Shown: piece by piece, positions 34,516 through 46,066 of the stretch
Layout of the letters: each line of letters starts with the position of its first letter
Position numbering within the stretch: the first letter of the stretch is position 1
Source of the DNA: Takakia lepidozioides
Taxonomy: Eukaryota > Streptophyta > Takakiopsida > Takakiales > Takakiaceae
Reading direction: 5' to 3'
Assembly (NCBI GenBank): GCA_030704615.1
Contig: CM060732.1
Location: 74,629,053 to 74,693,052, forward strand
DNA: 64,000 bases
The notes under the pieces: model-generated
Told to the model about the DNA's origin: nothing
The model's database searches: none
What the model saw: only the letters and a program-made list of their open reading frames with translations
Program-made: the position numbers and the translations under genes

Positions 34516-35492
34516 TCCATCTTCATGCGATGGATTCCGTCATTATTGCTGTCAGGCTCTGTTGTATGACTAAGGCACGTAGTGATTGCTTGTAACCCTA
34601 AACCCTAAACTGTTGCATGTTGTGGACCAGTTACATTACTCTTCAGTGCGAACTGTGGAGCATTGTGAAAACTGACATATTCTTGTGTTATTCAGCAGGA
34701 CATTCTCCTGCGTGTATTTTCTGAAAAAGAACATGGGTCTTCCTTGGACTCTTGGGATTACAAATAAGCAAGAGCTTCTTTTATGGATCCAATACAGTCA
34801 CTCACTGATACTTGGGATCTTGGCATTGTCCAGTTTGGCAGCATTTCTAGTGATCGTGGACGTTCTTCCAATGCTCATGTCCCATATAAGTGCATGTATG
34901 ACCACAATATTCTTTGAAGTACAGTTCAATTTTTAGAGGTGATCCACACTGTCTGCTTCCCATTAGAGATAAGATGATGGCTTCAAGGTGATCAATCCTA
35001 CTGGTGAATAAGTCAAGTGGCCATAGTGATGATTAGTGAGAGGAAAATCATTATGCACCACAAATGAGAGTGATGCACACAATGGCGGGGTTCGTGAGGC
35101 TCTTCCAGAAATTAATCTACATGTTAAGACTAGTCTACACGAAGCGGCTTTTCTTACACTGGCTCAATCTACACCAACGAGATTTTACAGGATGTCAAGG
35201 ACGAGAACATGACTGAACACAAACAAGAGATCAGACTAGAGGTACAAGACTAGACAAGAAGTCAAGGTCGGCGTGGCCAAATGCATAATGGGTAAACATG
35301 AATCAAGATGATCTTTATAACAATGGACAAGAGTACAAGATACTGGAACTTGACTTGAATACTGGAATGCTGGAAACTGGACTAGAATACTGGAAGCTAG
35401 ACTGGAGTACTGGGACTGGAAACAAGAGTAGCTTGAACTTGTGTTGCGAGACTGAAGAGTGTCCAGTCTCGCCTCCTATATATATTGGATAC
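34516..35492. other. No gene recognised
   Basis: It holds a short telomere-like ACCCTAAACCCTAAAC at about 34,595 and an 83-codon hydrophobic open frame at 34,685-34,936 with no known domain. Short repeats of the ACTGGAATACTGGAAGC kind lie at 35,340-35,425. CTTACAC motifs near 35,150 match the CACTA-2 subterminal pattern. Confidence 0.35.
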
Positions 35493-35645
35493 TAGGAAGT
35501 TTCCTAAGAAGCTTCCTCAGCCAAGAAAAGTCTCTTGAGAAGCTTCCTCTGCCAATTGAAGTCTCCTAAGAAGCTTCCTCAACCGAAAGAAGTCTCCTGA
35601 GAAGCTTCCTTGATCAAGGGAAGTCTCTTGAGAAACTTCATCCAC
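35493..35645. repeat. Tandem repeat of about 32 bp, five units
   Basis: Units of the form GAGAAGCTTCCTC...GAAGTCTCCT repeat five times with small changes. An AT-rich stretch of TTTATGATAA and related repeats follows to about 35,790, shortly before the CACTA-2 right end. Confidence 0.75.
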
Positions 35646-36044
35646 CATGAAGCTTCATGAGTAGTTTTCTGAGTTATTCTCAGTAATTTGGTAGTTACTT
35701 TTGATAATTTGATAACTCGTGATAATTTATGATAATTTATGATAATTTATGGTAAATTATAATAAATCATGGTAAATCATGATAATTTTTTATAACTTGG
35801 TAACTCTCGATAATTTGGTAACTTCTGGTAATTACTCTTGGTGAATTCTTCTGGGATATGTCCGTGACACATGGGTGTAAGATTCGGTGTAAGAAAAGCC
35901 AGGTGTGAACTACCCGTAATGTAAAAAAAGCCAGGATCTCTTGTAGTGTAAATGCAAGGGGGTTATTTTCCTTGAAATGTGAACAATATTGAATTTCTAA
36001 TGTTGTACGTGTCTCACCTTTTGTATCTACTTGTTAGTTCTATC

Positions 36045-36140
36045 GTTTGTTGGCCCTGCCTTTCAAGGCAGAACTACGCAAAGGGTTTTGGTGCTTAGCA
36101 CCGATACTTGCGATTAAGTTTTGAATTAGATCAAGAAAGG
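36045..36140 (+). repeat. Shared repeat, copy 1 (probable LINE 3' end)
   Basis: GTTGGCCCTGCCTTTCAAGG and GGTGCTTAGCACCGATACTT are nearly repeated at 44,360-44,450 in the same orientation. The GC-rich hairpin-like AAGGCAG and GTGCTTAGCAC arms suggest the structured 3' end of a non-LTR element. No open frame precedes it. Confidence 0.5.
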
Positions 36141-36638
36141 TGTAATGGGAATATTTCATCCATACCTATACATGAATGGAATCTCTGGATGAATAGTTTT
36201 TTGCATGCCTGAGTACGTCTAAGGTAGAAACACCCAAATATGAGCAAGTCTCAAAATGGACCCCTATTTTTGGGGTGTAAAGTGGTTTTGCCTGCCCTTA
36301 AACGGCGACCTTACTGCCAACGGGTTGATTTAGGTTCCTTCATAGGCATTGTGGGCCCATGGTGCTTTGTTAGGTGAACAAAAACGTACTGAATACTGTG
36401 ACCAGCGTATTTGCCAAATGGAGGCGTATTAATAAAGCTGAGTGCTAATGTACGCACGTTGTTATTCTAATTAACTCTGCATGGGGTTTAGGATTGATCA
36501 GATATGCTCTGATTTGTTTTGTAAAATGCCTTGGCGGCTGCTCAATTTCAAATTCACAGGGTTCCATTCACTCTGCCTGCATGTATAACTTCATTACGAC
36601 TATTGCACACAACTTCGCAACTATAGGTTCTCATTCAT

Positions 36639-36866
36639 GTGCAGGGAGCATAGTTTGGAGATTGGCTCAGCATTGATTTACACTTCAGTTAATCCAGTCC
36701 ATTACTATTGATTGATGTACAGGGAGCATAGTTTGGAAATTGGAATCCCATTAGTTTACACTTCAGTTAATCCAGTACATTATTACTAATTCATGTGCAA
36801 GGAGCATAGTTTGAAGATTGGCTTAGTTTACACTTCAGTTAATCTAGTTTATTACTAAGTGTATAG
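36639..36866. repeat. Three tandem units of about 75 bp upstream of pogo-like ORF
   Basis: Each unit has GTGCAGGGAGCATAGTTTGG or a close variant, then TTTACACTTCAGTTAATCCA or a close variant, then TTATTACTA. The array ends a few bases before the ATG at 36,869. It could be part of the transposon's 5' region or its protein-binding sites. Confidence 0.75.
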
Positions 36867-36868
36867 TC

Positions 36869-39298
36869 ATGAGTGAGGAGTGTGCAACAACGATGGACTT
36901 GAATTTCAGGCCCAGCCAAGCTTTTCGATTGTTGCCAGATACCGAGGTAGCTGATGATAGCGATGGAACGCAAATCGGTAGCCAACCACTCACAAGTGAC
37001 TCAGATGACGGATACAATGAAAGGTATAAACATGCAAATGATGGAGGTCAAAGTGAGGATGATGGCCTTGAAAATTTCCAGTGGGGCCAGGGAGAGGATT
37101 CCCAAGTTGAATTTCAGGTGGGCCAAGGCCAAGCCCAAGATCAAGTTGAATTTCAGGTGGACCAAGGCCAACGTCAACCAGAATCTGCAGTACAGCTAGA
37201 CCAGACAACAACATTGCCAGAGACAAATACTGAAGGACCTGCTGACATTAACACTGCTATGTGTGGGGGCCGCCCAAGGAGAGGGAGGAGGCCTCTCAAG
37301 AATGGAAACTGGACTGATGAACAGTTGCGAGGTGTCGTGGCTGCCGTTGATCGTGGAGACAACATCAGATCCGCAGCAAGGATGTTTGAAGTGCCTGCAA
37401 CAAGTCTGAGAAACCACGTTTATGGCGTTACTACCAGTAGGAAACGCCAAGGAAGAAGCTGAACTAGTCCAGTATATTGAAAAAATGCAAGATATTGGGC
37501 ATCCCTTGACACTAACTCAACTACGTCTGAAGGTGGCTGAAGTTACGCAAGAGAGAGTCACATCTTTCACAAATGGAATCCCGGGCTGGGGGTGGGTGAG
37601 ATGGTTCAGGTCACGACATCCACATCTTTCATTGAGAGTAGCTCAAGGACTAGAAACTGGGAGGGCCAAGGGACTATGTTCAGAGAACGTAAAGACGTTC
37701 TATGCTAACCTGAAACTGATGTATGAGAAGCACAACTATGGGCCAACAATGATATGGAATTGTGACGAGTCCGGGGCCCAAGCTGGGCGAAACGGAGGTG
37801 TTGTTGTGCTGGCCAAGACCGGATCCAGATCTGTTCATTCTATAACACCGGATCAGAGGGAGTGGCTGAGCGTCCTCACCTGCATGAATGCTGCAGGAAG
37901 TTACATCCCAAACTTCTACATATTCAAAGGGAAAAGATTCCGTCGCAATTAAATTCACAAATGTGAATCTGGAGTAACAATGGCAATGCAAATAAAAGCA
38001 TGGATGACTGCAATATTGTTTCACAAGTGGATATCACATTTTCTGGAATCAGCAAAGGCAATGGGTAATACATTACCGTCACAAACAGACATTTGCTAAT
38101 TCTGGATGGTCACATTCACACGTCACCCTAGACGTTGTCAAGCAAGCAAGATCAGTAGGACTTGATGTCATTACACTTCCTTCCCACACATCCCATGCAC
38201 TCCAGCCCCTTGATGTGGCAGTGTTCAAGCCCTTTAAGACTGCCTTCAGGAAATATAGAGATGTTTGGACCATGGCACATAAAAGAAGAGGAGCGTTGAA
38301 AGAAGGTCTGGCCCAATGGGTCTCCCTTGCATTGAAAAAAGGACTAACCCCTACCAACATTGCCAAGGGATTCAAGACCTCTGGGATTTGGCATCTGAAT
38401 CCAGAAGCCATGGCAGGAAAGATGGGGCTGGCAGAATGTTTCTCAGGGCCGGGGACACCAGACCTGCACGCCGAGGAGATCAGGCCAGAATCAATGGACG
38501 AGGATACACCTGAGGGGGAGGTAGAAGACGTACTTTCTGCCCTTCATGTGGAAGAGGTATTGGGCAACCATGTGCCCAGCATACAAGAGAATCACCACCA
38601 TTACTTTGTGGTGGTCGAAGAGCCAGATGAGGATGGGCGCAATGACCAGGAAAGGGGCGATGACAACCAGCCACACTTTCGCAGTAGCCAGGAGTCCTTA
38701 GTGCAGCTCGATGATGACGCAGACTGGGACCAGCCAGCCAGAGGTCCCTTCATCAATCTCCTGATTCTTGACGCTCCCAGAGGCTCCTGCAGTCAATCGA
38801 AGGGTAAGAGCATCAGGAGATGAACCTATTATAGACTACAGCAAGTCAATTATAATGACATCTGATGTATACTTGGCAGCATTAGAGCAAAAAATGAGAC
38901 TAAAAGAAGAAGCAACCCAAGCTCGTGAGCAGAAAAAAGAAGAGACCCTGCAAGGTAAAGCAAAGCGGGCAGCCGAGAAGATTGAGAAAGATGCTCTCAA
39001 GAAGGCCCGAACACAAGAGCGACTGGCCAGGAGGGCCTTCGACGCCAAGTGGTCGGCACGAGCCTGCAGCGAGGCAGGAGAACGTCTGCATGTAGCAATC
39101 AAAGCAAACAACCCCTCCCCCAAGCATGCATGGATCGCCCCATTGTGCGGGTGGGCTCCACCAATCTGTAAACACAATAAAAAAATTGCTATTGCTAAAC
39201 GTCGGGCAAAGGCTCGAGGGGAAGACACAAGTCATCTGCAGGTCGTAGGAGTGCCATGGGCGCATCAACCAGGTTCGGGACCACCTGTTGTAGAGTGA
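36869..39298 (+). pseudogene. pogo-like transposase (DDE_1) with Psq-type HTH, frameshifted
   Basis: The ATG at 36,869 opens an acidic N-terminal part with a repeated VEFQVGQGQ unit. A helix-turn-helix follows (NWTDEQLRGVVAAVDRGD then IRSAARMFEVPATSLRNHVY), typical of Psq/CENP-B-like domains. A +1 shift at about 37,425 leads to a second DNA-binding part (WVRWFRSRHPHLSLR) and the DDE core MIWNCDESGAQ (first Asp). After stops near 37,950-38,120 the core resumes with LPSHTSHALQPLDVAVFKPF (third-Asp region). The C-terminal tail runs to 39,298 with a basic coiled coil (EKIEKDALKKARTQERLARR). Several frameshifts make it non-functional. Confidence 0.8.
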
Positions 39299-40056
39299 GT
39301 TGCTGTCATGGCGGGCCATGGTGGGAAGGAGTTGCTGGGAGGCGACAGAGATGGCGGGAGGAATCAAGGTGGTGGCGAGAGAACAATAGGTGGAGAGCCG
39401 TGGCCTGTGACACTTGGATGGTCCAAATTAGTGCAGTGAGAGGTGAGGTTTCAGGCTGGAAAAGCACGCAGTTTGGCACACTTTGGATCACCGCGTGCTT
39501 AAATAAGAATCCAAATCTAGGAGAGTGGGGTCCACTTTACATGCAGGATTGACCATTTGGCACACATTCACGGTTTCCAAGGGCTTACTGGAGTTCATGC
39601 ATCCGATCTCCTTTATTTCGCTACTGCACCATAGGATACCTTTTGCTCTTGTGGGCCGAGCTGTTGGGTGAGTTATTGGGTGTAGTAGTTGGTGTGTGGG
39701 GGCCATTTCAAGTGCACATCTCGTGCATATCAGGTCACATGTAGGCTTCATATTAGATAATATTTCAGTGAGTTATGGTACCCTCTATAGCTCAGGCATA
39801 GCATTTTTGTGCCATGCCACTTTGATAATATATATCAATTAGCCACTTCGTCCAAAATTCATGCAATTCATACCACAAGCTGTTTGTTCAATTGCTAATC
39901 CAGTCATATAATTTTTCCCCTTACTGCACCAATTGTATGGCCATATCTGCTTAAACGCTCACATTTGGGTATAACTACCTTATCAGCCACCATCGCACGC
40001 TGACATTCTCTCCCCAGGAAGACAATGACTTGTATTTCCTCGTATCCTATTTTCTT
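39299..40056. other. No gene recognised
   Basis: It follows the pogo-like relic and may hold that element's 3' end. I could not find a TIR by eye. No domain was seen in the short open frames. Confidence 0.3.
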
Positions 40057-40245
40057 TCATTGAAATTTTTGATCCTCATAATGGAAGACTGTTGTGAGGA
40101 CAGTTGAGTCTCCCACGAATCTCATAGTAAAGAGGGCAGAAGTGAAAGAACAGATAAGATAAGATTCTTTAACGTCCAGTGAATTTACAGAGCCTACAAC
40201 AGATAAAGATAAAAGATAAAGTTTCTTTAACGTCATAGTAGACGC
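40057..40245 (-). pseudogene. LINE 3' fragments with (TTTATC)n tails
   Basis: On the minus strand, 40,145-40,070 encodes a peptide ending TTVFHYEDQKFQ, matching the LINE-B ORF2 end at about 57,190-57,230 (TDVFHYEDQKCM). Just upstream are two copies of a GACGTTAAAGAA...TTATC tail, so several truncated LINE ends are stacked here. Confidence 0.6.
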
Positions 40246-40246
40246 T

Positions 40247-40510
40247 ATGGATCGTTTGAACGCCACACAGATGGAGATTGAAGATCGACGCAATCAAGCA
40301 AATGCATGCACTGCCAAGGCACAGTTGGACTATTTCAAGCATCGTGATAGAAAGATTTACAAATCAAGTCATAACATGGTCGCGGTGCTCTCTCAGCTAA
40401 GCCACGAGATGTGTCATGCTTTTATTGCAGACAAGAACAACATGCCGGCACCGATAACCTTCAATGAAGATTCCTTGGACGACGATGTGATACCAGACAC
40501 TCAGGTTTAG
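40247..40510 (+). CDS. Small ORF of unknown function
   Basis: An 87-codon frame from ATG with a charged, probably helical N-terminus (MEIEDRRNQANACTAKAQLD). No family was recognised. It might be the end of an ORF that accompanies a PIF/Harbinger or pogo-like element, but this is a guess from position. Confidence 0.3.
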   Translation: MDRLNATQMEIEDRRNQANACTAKAQLDYFKHRDRKIYKSSHNMVAVLSQLSHEMCHAFIADKNNMPAPITFNEDSLDDDVIPDTQV

Positions 40511-42275
40511 ACATTCAACTAGCGGTTGTCAGCTCATTTCTACAGCTCATCAGCAGCTCATTGATAGCTCAATAGCTCCAGTTTTCCATTTAGTCGGAGC
40601 ATTGCCAGTGTACTCAGTCATTCAATCAGTACATTGCCACTGTATTCAAACTTTAAGGCTGAAAAGTTTGCCATTGTATAGTCAGGCTAATTTTGCCATT
40701 GTAATTCAAAAGGCTCAATGCCGTTCTACAAACTTCTGGCTGGTGACCTACAAAGGCAGCAGCTGCAAGGAGGAACCCATTACTACAACTATCATGTTCT
40801 CATTGTTGGGGTCATATGCTTGCCCTAATTTGAGTAGTACTGTGTGCCTCTCTACTATCTTGAGACCATTGGTTGGTGTGTATCGAGCCTGTGGGAGGAT
40901 GGAGGTTTCTGAGTCTTTGTTTGTCAAATTTGCTGACTGCATGTCTGACTTTTAGCTGTCCAGCGCCCAGAAATAAATAATGTGTGTAAAGAAGTAGGCA
41001 CCGATGTGAGTGGCACTGCAGGCAATGCCCAATTCAGTGACCTGTTTGAAGCTAGTGTCTGATATGAAATAGATCATACAAGAGTCTGCTTGAGAGAGAT
41101 GAGAGAAGAAGAGCCTGTTGCAAGGTCCACCTCACAGGGCAAGCTATGTGAGGTCTATGAGACTCACCCCGAAACTTCTGAAGTGATCATCACAGCCATC
41201 TTACAGGGAATTGATTGGGTTTAGGGACCTTTTTTTAAAATCATACTGGAAAACATGACATGTTTCCAGCATTGCATCTCCTGCCCTCTAGCTTACAATA
41301 TGTGAGATGTGTGCCAACAGTTGAACTGCTAGCATGTTGTAAGATCAGAACAGGGAGAGAGAAGGAGAGAGAAACTTTTGCCGACCCTTGGCAAGGTTAT
41401 GATCAGGTTTTTGTTGTAAAAGGTGTGATCTGGAGTGTTTACTCTTTCCTCATGCAAAGAACCAAGATAGAGAAAGACCCCATGTTGCTTGAGGAGAATG
41501 TATGCAGATGATGTCCTCTGATTGGCAGAGTTGTGGGACTGCATGCAGGTGTGCAACAGCAATTTGGCTAGGGTCTGGTACTCCATCTTACTGGGCTTCA
41601 ATGAGATTGTTCTATGTGTGCCTCCTCTTGCTGTTACCAAAAAGTTGGCAGCCCACAACAACAATGAGTGCCTTGTTCAGTTTTCTTTTTCTTCTCCTTT
41701 CCTTCAAGGTCTCTCTAACATTATATTCAACAACAAACTGTTGTGTGTGCTCAGCTTAGCATTATGCACTACATGAGTTTCGAAGCTCGTGGGAAATAAA
41801 GCTAAACACACTGCTCAATCTCTGCTCAATCTGGCTTCCATAGTTTTGGCAAAATTGGCATGAGGGTGCAATGACTTACCCAAAGAGGTCCCCCACAATA
41901 CCTACAGCCACGGATGTGTGGAGGAGCCTGATGGTATTTAGGAGGGAACCTTCCAGTACAATCACAACTGGTCCTCTGGGATTTCTTGGTAAAGTGGGCG
42001 CCCATGTGGGCTCTCCCTGTGGCTCATTATGAAATGTACAGAGACTCTGGAAAGTATGGGAGCCGCCCTGCAACGATGAACTTCAAGACCTTCTACGTTT
42101 CTCCACTCCTTGACAGGGCTGGAAAAATTGCATGCACTTATCTTGCTTCATTCTAATAAAAAAGCAAGTGACATGCCATTCACAGCTAGAGACTCATTGT
42201 GCTCTGTTGTTACGAGGTCTATTGATTAGAAATTATTCCAGGATATTTCGTTGTGCACCTCCTGAGATTTCTGCA
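40511..42275. other. No gene recognised
   Basis: About 1.8 kb with only short open frames. It holds repeated CAGCTCATT(G/T) motifs near 40,535-40,575 and fragments that look like decayed coding sequence. No domain could be named. Confidence 0.3.
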
Positions 42276-43190
42276 GCTTCTAGAACTGGTCCGTCTTCAT
42301 TTTCATGTGCGAGATCCGCTTGAATCCATTCTTCTCGAGCTTCCCTCCGAACACCAGGATATACACCAGGATCATTGTTCAATCCAATTGTATCATCAGG
42401 GCATCAATATCTAAATCCTTCCCTTCAAGAATCATGTTATACATGATACAACAACAAACCACAACATCCGGCAAAAACAAAACGTGTAGGTTAGTTTTAA
42501 GTAGCAATTCTCTGAAGGTCCGTTTGAGTATACCAAAACTATTCTCCACGACACTCCTCCCTCGGCACAAGTGCTTATTGAATAATGCCTCCAGAATTGT
42601 GTGGCGTACATTGCCTTGTTTGTATGGGATCATCAACCAAGGGAGAAGGGGATACCCCTTATCCCCAATTATGTAAGGTTTGATGCTTGGTCACCAAGTT
42701 CCGGCCGAAACAAACCTCTCATAGTTGCTCTTTGATATAGATTGGAGATGCGCAAAATGCGAGCATCATTTATAGAGCCCGGCATCCCTACAAAAATGTC
42801 CCTGAATTTTTTCTGGTCATCAACAACCGCTTGCAGCTGTAGACTATGGGCTTTAGATTTGTAGCTAAAGTAATCAGATGCGAATGGTCCTCGAGGTTTC
42901 GCTATATGGATCTGGGTCACGTCGATAGCACCGTGGATTCCAGGAAGACCGCAAAACCTATTCAAACCATCCATTACTTGCTGCAAATCGTCTCCCTCGG
43001 GCCAGCGAATTTGATTTTTGAAAACCTGATTCACTGCAAAGACAAACTCTCGGAGTACTAAATAAACAATTGATTCCTGCAGAAGACACTGTTTTTTCCC
43101 CAAGAGTTGTCGAAGGCAGCAATGAGCTGGTTCCTTCTCCTATTACCACACCTGGAAAAAGCTATTATGCTTTGCGAGCTTCAGACATCG
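42275..43190 (-). pseudogene. PIF/Harbinger transposase (DDE_Tnp_4), frameshifted
   Basis: On the minus strand a first frame (43,103-42,669) has GAIDVTQIHIAKPRGP (first Asp), SLQLQAVVDDQKKFRDIFVG, and GSINDARILRIS. After a frameshift near 42,680 the sequence continues with YIIGDKGYPLLPWLMIPY (second Asp) and RGRSVVENSFGILKRTFREL (catalytic Glu), and ends near 42,280. The three acidic residues of the Harbinger nuclease are all present but not in one frame. TIRs and the 3-bp TSD were not located. Confidence 0.85.
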
Positions 43191-43299
43191 TGTATGAGTG
43201 AGCTAAAGAACAGAATCTTCTGCAAACATGGCAACGAATTTTGGAACAAAATCGAGCATCTCATTTTTCAAATATGCCACAGAACAATGCCCCTAAAAC

Positions 43300-43620
43300 A
43301 TTACTCCCAAACAGCGTAGGAACATAACACATTTCCTTCTTTACTGTTGAGGAGAAAAGCAGAAGTAGAGTAGGATAGATCATTGTTCCAGGGATCATAA
43401 AGAGAAGTACCTAGCCCGAGCCCACATCGAGGCTGCAAAGGAGCAAGAAACAAGGCAGTGTTCCAAGTCCTTAGGAAAGTTCCCATTGCATGTGACACAA
43501 GAAGTAGGAGAGTCGGATATGAAGCCCCCCACAAGAACTATTCTATTTGCAATCTTCTAAAGAAAGGCTGATATTTATAAGATCTGTGTTTCTTCCACAC
43601 CTCAGCCCAACCAGGTTTCC
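43300..43620 (-). pseudogene. LINE relic, zinc-binding RT-associated (zf-RVT-like) region
   Basis: Minus-strand sequence in changing frames reads CVTCNGNFPKDLEHCLVSCS then FAASMWARARYF, matching the Cys-rich region after the RT of plant LINEs (C..C....EH...C..A..MW). It directly precedes the Harbinger relic on the same strand. Stops are present. Confidence 0.5.
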
Positions 43621-44354
43621 ACGAAACAGGATGGCCGGGAATGTGAGCCCACTATTTAGACCATTTTCTGTCAAAGGCCTGTTTAGGCATCAGCAAGGAG
43701 TAGCCAGTTTCACCGAATAAGAGAAGATGTGATCATGGTTTTTGTTCATCATGATCAAATTGTAGCAAGCTCACCGGAGCTGAAAGGAACCAGAAGAAAG
43801 AATTGTTGTAATGATGAAGCTCAATGGGAGGAGAGGGGTTCGATTTAGCAGAGATGGAACAAATCACTCTGATTTGTACTGGCAGGGATCGCGACAGGCT
43901 CAAGACGAATTAAGGTATCATCTTCCTGCACATTGAAACAAGTACCCATGAAACCCATGAAATGGTCTGTAGTCTTGGCAGTAGCAAAAATAAGAAACCC
44001 AGCCAGCTTGAGAAATTATGACATTAATCTGATTGTAGCTATTGTAAAACAACTGTTGAAGAGTGAAGAGGGAGGTGGTCTACACGTCCGCCCAACTTGT
44101 AAAAAGTTTAACTTTCGTTTAATGCGTACCGAAAGGCAATAGTCCTTGGCAGTGGGGGTCTAGAGACACCATAATTTACGCTTCCTTCCTTCCGGAGAGG
44201 CTGTCACGCACACATGCATATGTACGGGATCCCACTCTACTCCGAAAAGGCATGAGGGTAGTAGGTAGAGTCCTGTCCATTTTATGGAACAGGATAGCGA
44301 CCGGCTCCAACCCAAGTATCCACCCAACACTGGTAATTTTTATTTTATTTTAAT
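43621..44354. other. No gene recognised
   Basis: Probably more decayed LINE sequence on the minus strand, but I could not assign a domain. The short plus-strand frame at 43,933-44,142 has no known features. Confidence 0.3.
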
Positions 44355-44470
44355 TTTAATTTTGTTGGCCCTGCCTTCCTAAGGCAGGACTACTTAAAGG
44401 GTTTCAGCTGCTTTAGCACCGATACTTTCGATTAGACTTCCAATTCGATCGAGACAGTTGTCAAGAGTAT
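44355..44470 (+). repeat. Shared repeat, copy 2 (probable LINE 3' end)
   Basis: It matches 36,045-36,140: GTTGGCCCTGCCTTCCTAAG, AAAGGGTTTCAGCTGCTTTA, GCACCGATACTTTCGATTAG. It is preceded by a TTTTATTTTAATTTTAATTT tract. Confidence 0.5.
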
Positions 44471-44795
44471 ATTCTGTTTTTTAATGAATGACATCTGTTC
44501 AATTGCCATAGATGAAAGTCCATCGGATATTACAGTGCGTGCCACCTGAGTGATTCAGGGCTCAAATCTTGTTACCTTGATATTTATTAATAGACTAATT
44601 ATGTGATCTTCCAGATTTTTACTACCTATTCATAATTACTATGCGGCACGGCTTGCATGAATTCCATGCATTTATTGTTTACAGAACCAGTGGATTGTAG
44701 CCCTGTAGAACATTATTAATTGGTAAGGAAAACATAACCTTACAAATCCCATGAAGGCTGAATAACAAGGTTCCACTCCGAACCAACATAAAATC

Positions 44796-45421
44796 CAGTG
44801 TTGTACGTATCTGGGTTTTGACCCCGGGTACCCAGTGGGTTAGGGTCCGGGTTACCTGGATCCGCACCCGGACCTGAGCCATCACCAAAAACCCCGGACC
44901 GGGTGCATATCCAGGTAGCCCGGCCCCTGACCCGCTGGAACCAGAGTTGTGCGGGTAGTGCCTTTCAAAGGAACCAGCCGGGTTAGGGTATTTTTCTAGA
45001 GCCTAGTCCGGGTTCGGATCCGGGTTTTTGAAATTTGGAAAATCCGGGTCCGGGTTCTGGTCCAGGTTTTTGAACACGGAGTCGGGTCCAGGCCCGTGTA
45101 GTTGCTGGAAAAAATTAACGGGTTCAAGGTTCAGATGGGGGTCCTATTTAATTAATAAATTTATTAGGAAAACGAGATTAATTAGAAATAATTTTTGTCT
45201 ATCACAATTAAATAAATAAATATCAAAATATTATTTTTTAAAAACAGTTTCTACATATTTATATATATTTTATCTATTAAAATTAAAACCCGGACCCTGA
45301 CCCGCTATACTGGCCCGCGGGCAGCGGAGTTTTTGGGGTTGGCACGGGTCCAGGTGCGGATCCGGGTAACGGGACCCTAACCCGCCAGGTACCCGGGGTC
45401 AAAACCCGGCCCGGACCACTG
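44796..45421. mobile_element. 626-bp non-autonomous hAT-like element with long TIRs, 8-bp TSD
   Basis: The ends are CAGTG...CACTG. Inward from each end is a long GC-rich inverted repeat of over 100 bp (both contain GGGTTTTGACCCCGGGTACC and GGATCCGCACC). Flanks are ATAAAATC (44,788-44,795) and GTAAAATC (45,422-45,429), a 7-of-8 match that fits the hAT 8-bp duplication. The AT-rich middle has no coding. Many CCGGGT/ACCCGG direct and inverted repeats fill the arms, so single strands would fold into a strong hairpin. Confidence 0.8.
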
Positions 45422-46066
45422 GTAAAATCCCTAAGTTATAAAACAATAGATTACTTCATTTCGTATGTTTTTTCATCTGAATTAAATTTCATTTAAAGAT
45501 TTCTCTTAATCCAGAGTCTAATGGTGTACCATATATAAAGAGCTATTTTAATAAAGTGTTAAAGGGCTACCTCCCCTTTCTCCAACAAAAAAAAAAAGAG
45601 CTGAGACAAGGGCCAAATTCAAAAGCAAGGGATCTCGATTACTGTTTTCTCGTGAGGCTTGTTAGTGAGCTGCAGACAGCTGATCAGCAGACGAGCTTTC
45701 CTGTTACCCAGAGAGAGAGATCAGAGAGAGAGAGAGATGACTGCTGCCTAAGCCTGCGTAACTAAGAGCCACTTCACTACCATCTCTGCCCAAAGTGGCC
45801 AAGTCAAGCAGCTGTGTATGTGTACGTTGGACAGTGAACGTTGATCCGATGATCTGTTCAGCTTGTCTGTTGTCAGATCTCCATTTCTTCCTCTTTTACT
45901 GAGGCGTACTCTAGAGTTCACGAGTATCCCATGCTCACGTAGCTGGAAATGGGGGTCGGTTTGTCGAGCTCTGGTACCGAGTGGTCGGAGGCCGGAGCTC
46001 ACACATTACATAAATGACCTTTATTTCCTAGCTGCAAATCCGAATTTTGTGGCCAGTGGCAACTAT

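Larger units (their letters stand above)
12123..35948. mobile_element. CACTA-2: large nested CACTA-type element carrying PPR sequence (proposed)
   Basis: The left end at 12,123 is CACTACAAGAGAAACTGGCT followed by a T-run and ACAC. The right end at 35,948, read inward, is CACTACAAGAGATCCTGGCT, also followed by a T-run and ACA. Both arms carry subterminal CTTACACC/GGTGTAAG repeats. The 3-bp flanks are TAT and TAA, so the duplication is imperfect. The left arm resembles CACTA-1: an AATTTGAATTT-type tract, GCGTTGACC, then the tRNA-like block. Subtracting the nested gypsy and CACTA-3, the element would be about 4 kb (about 5 kb if the insert in gypsy gag is counted too). No transposase of its own was recognised. 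That the two ends belong to one insertion is inference. Confidence 0.6.

Noticed and set aside
34590-34615. Interstitial telomere-like ACCCTAAACCCTAAAC
   Set aside because: Only about two units; this occurs by chance or in promoters and does not show a telomere fusion.
45556-45765. Short ORF before the purine permease as an upstream exon
   Set aside because: No splice arrangement or domain links it to the permease; the region contains (GA)n and looks like promoter/5' UTR.
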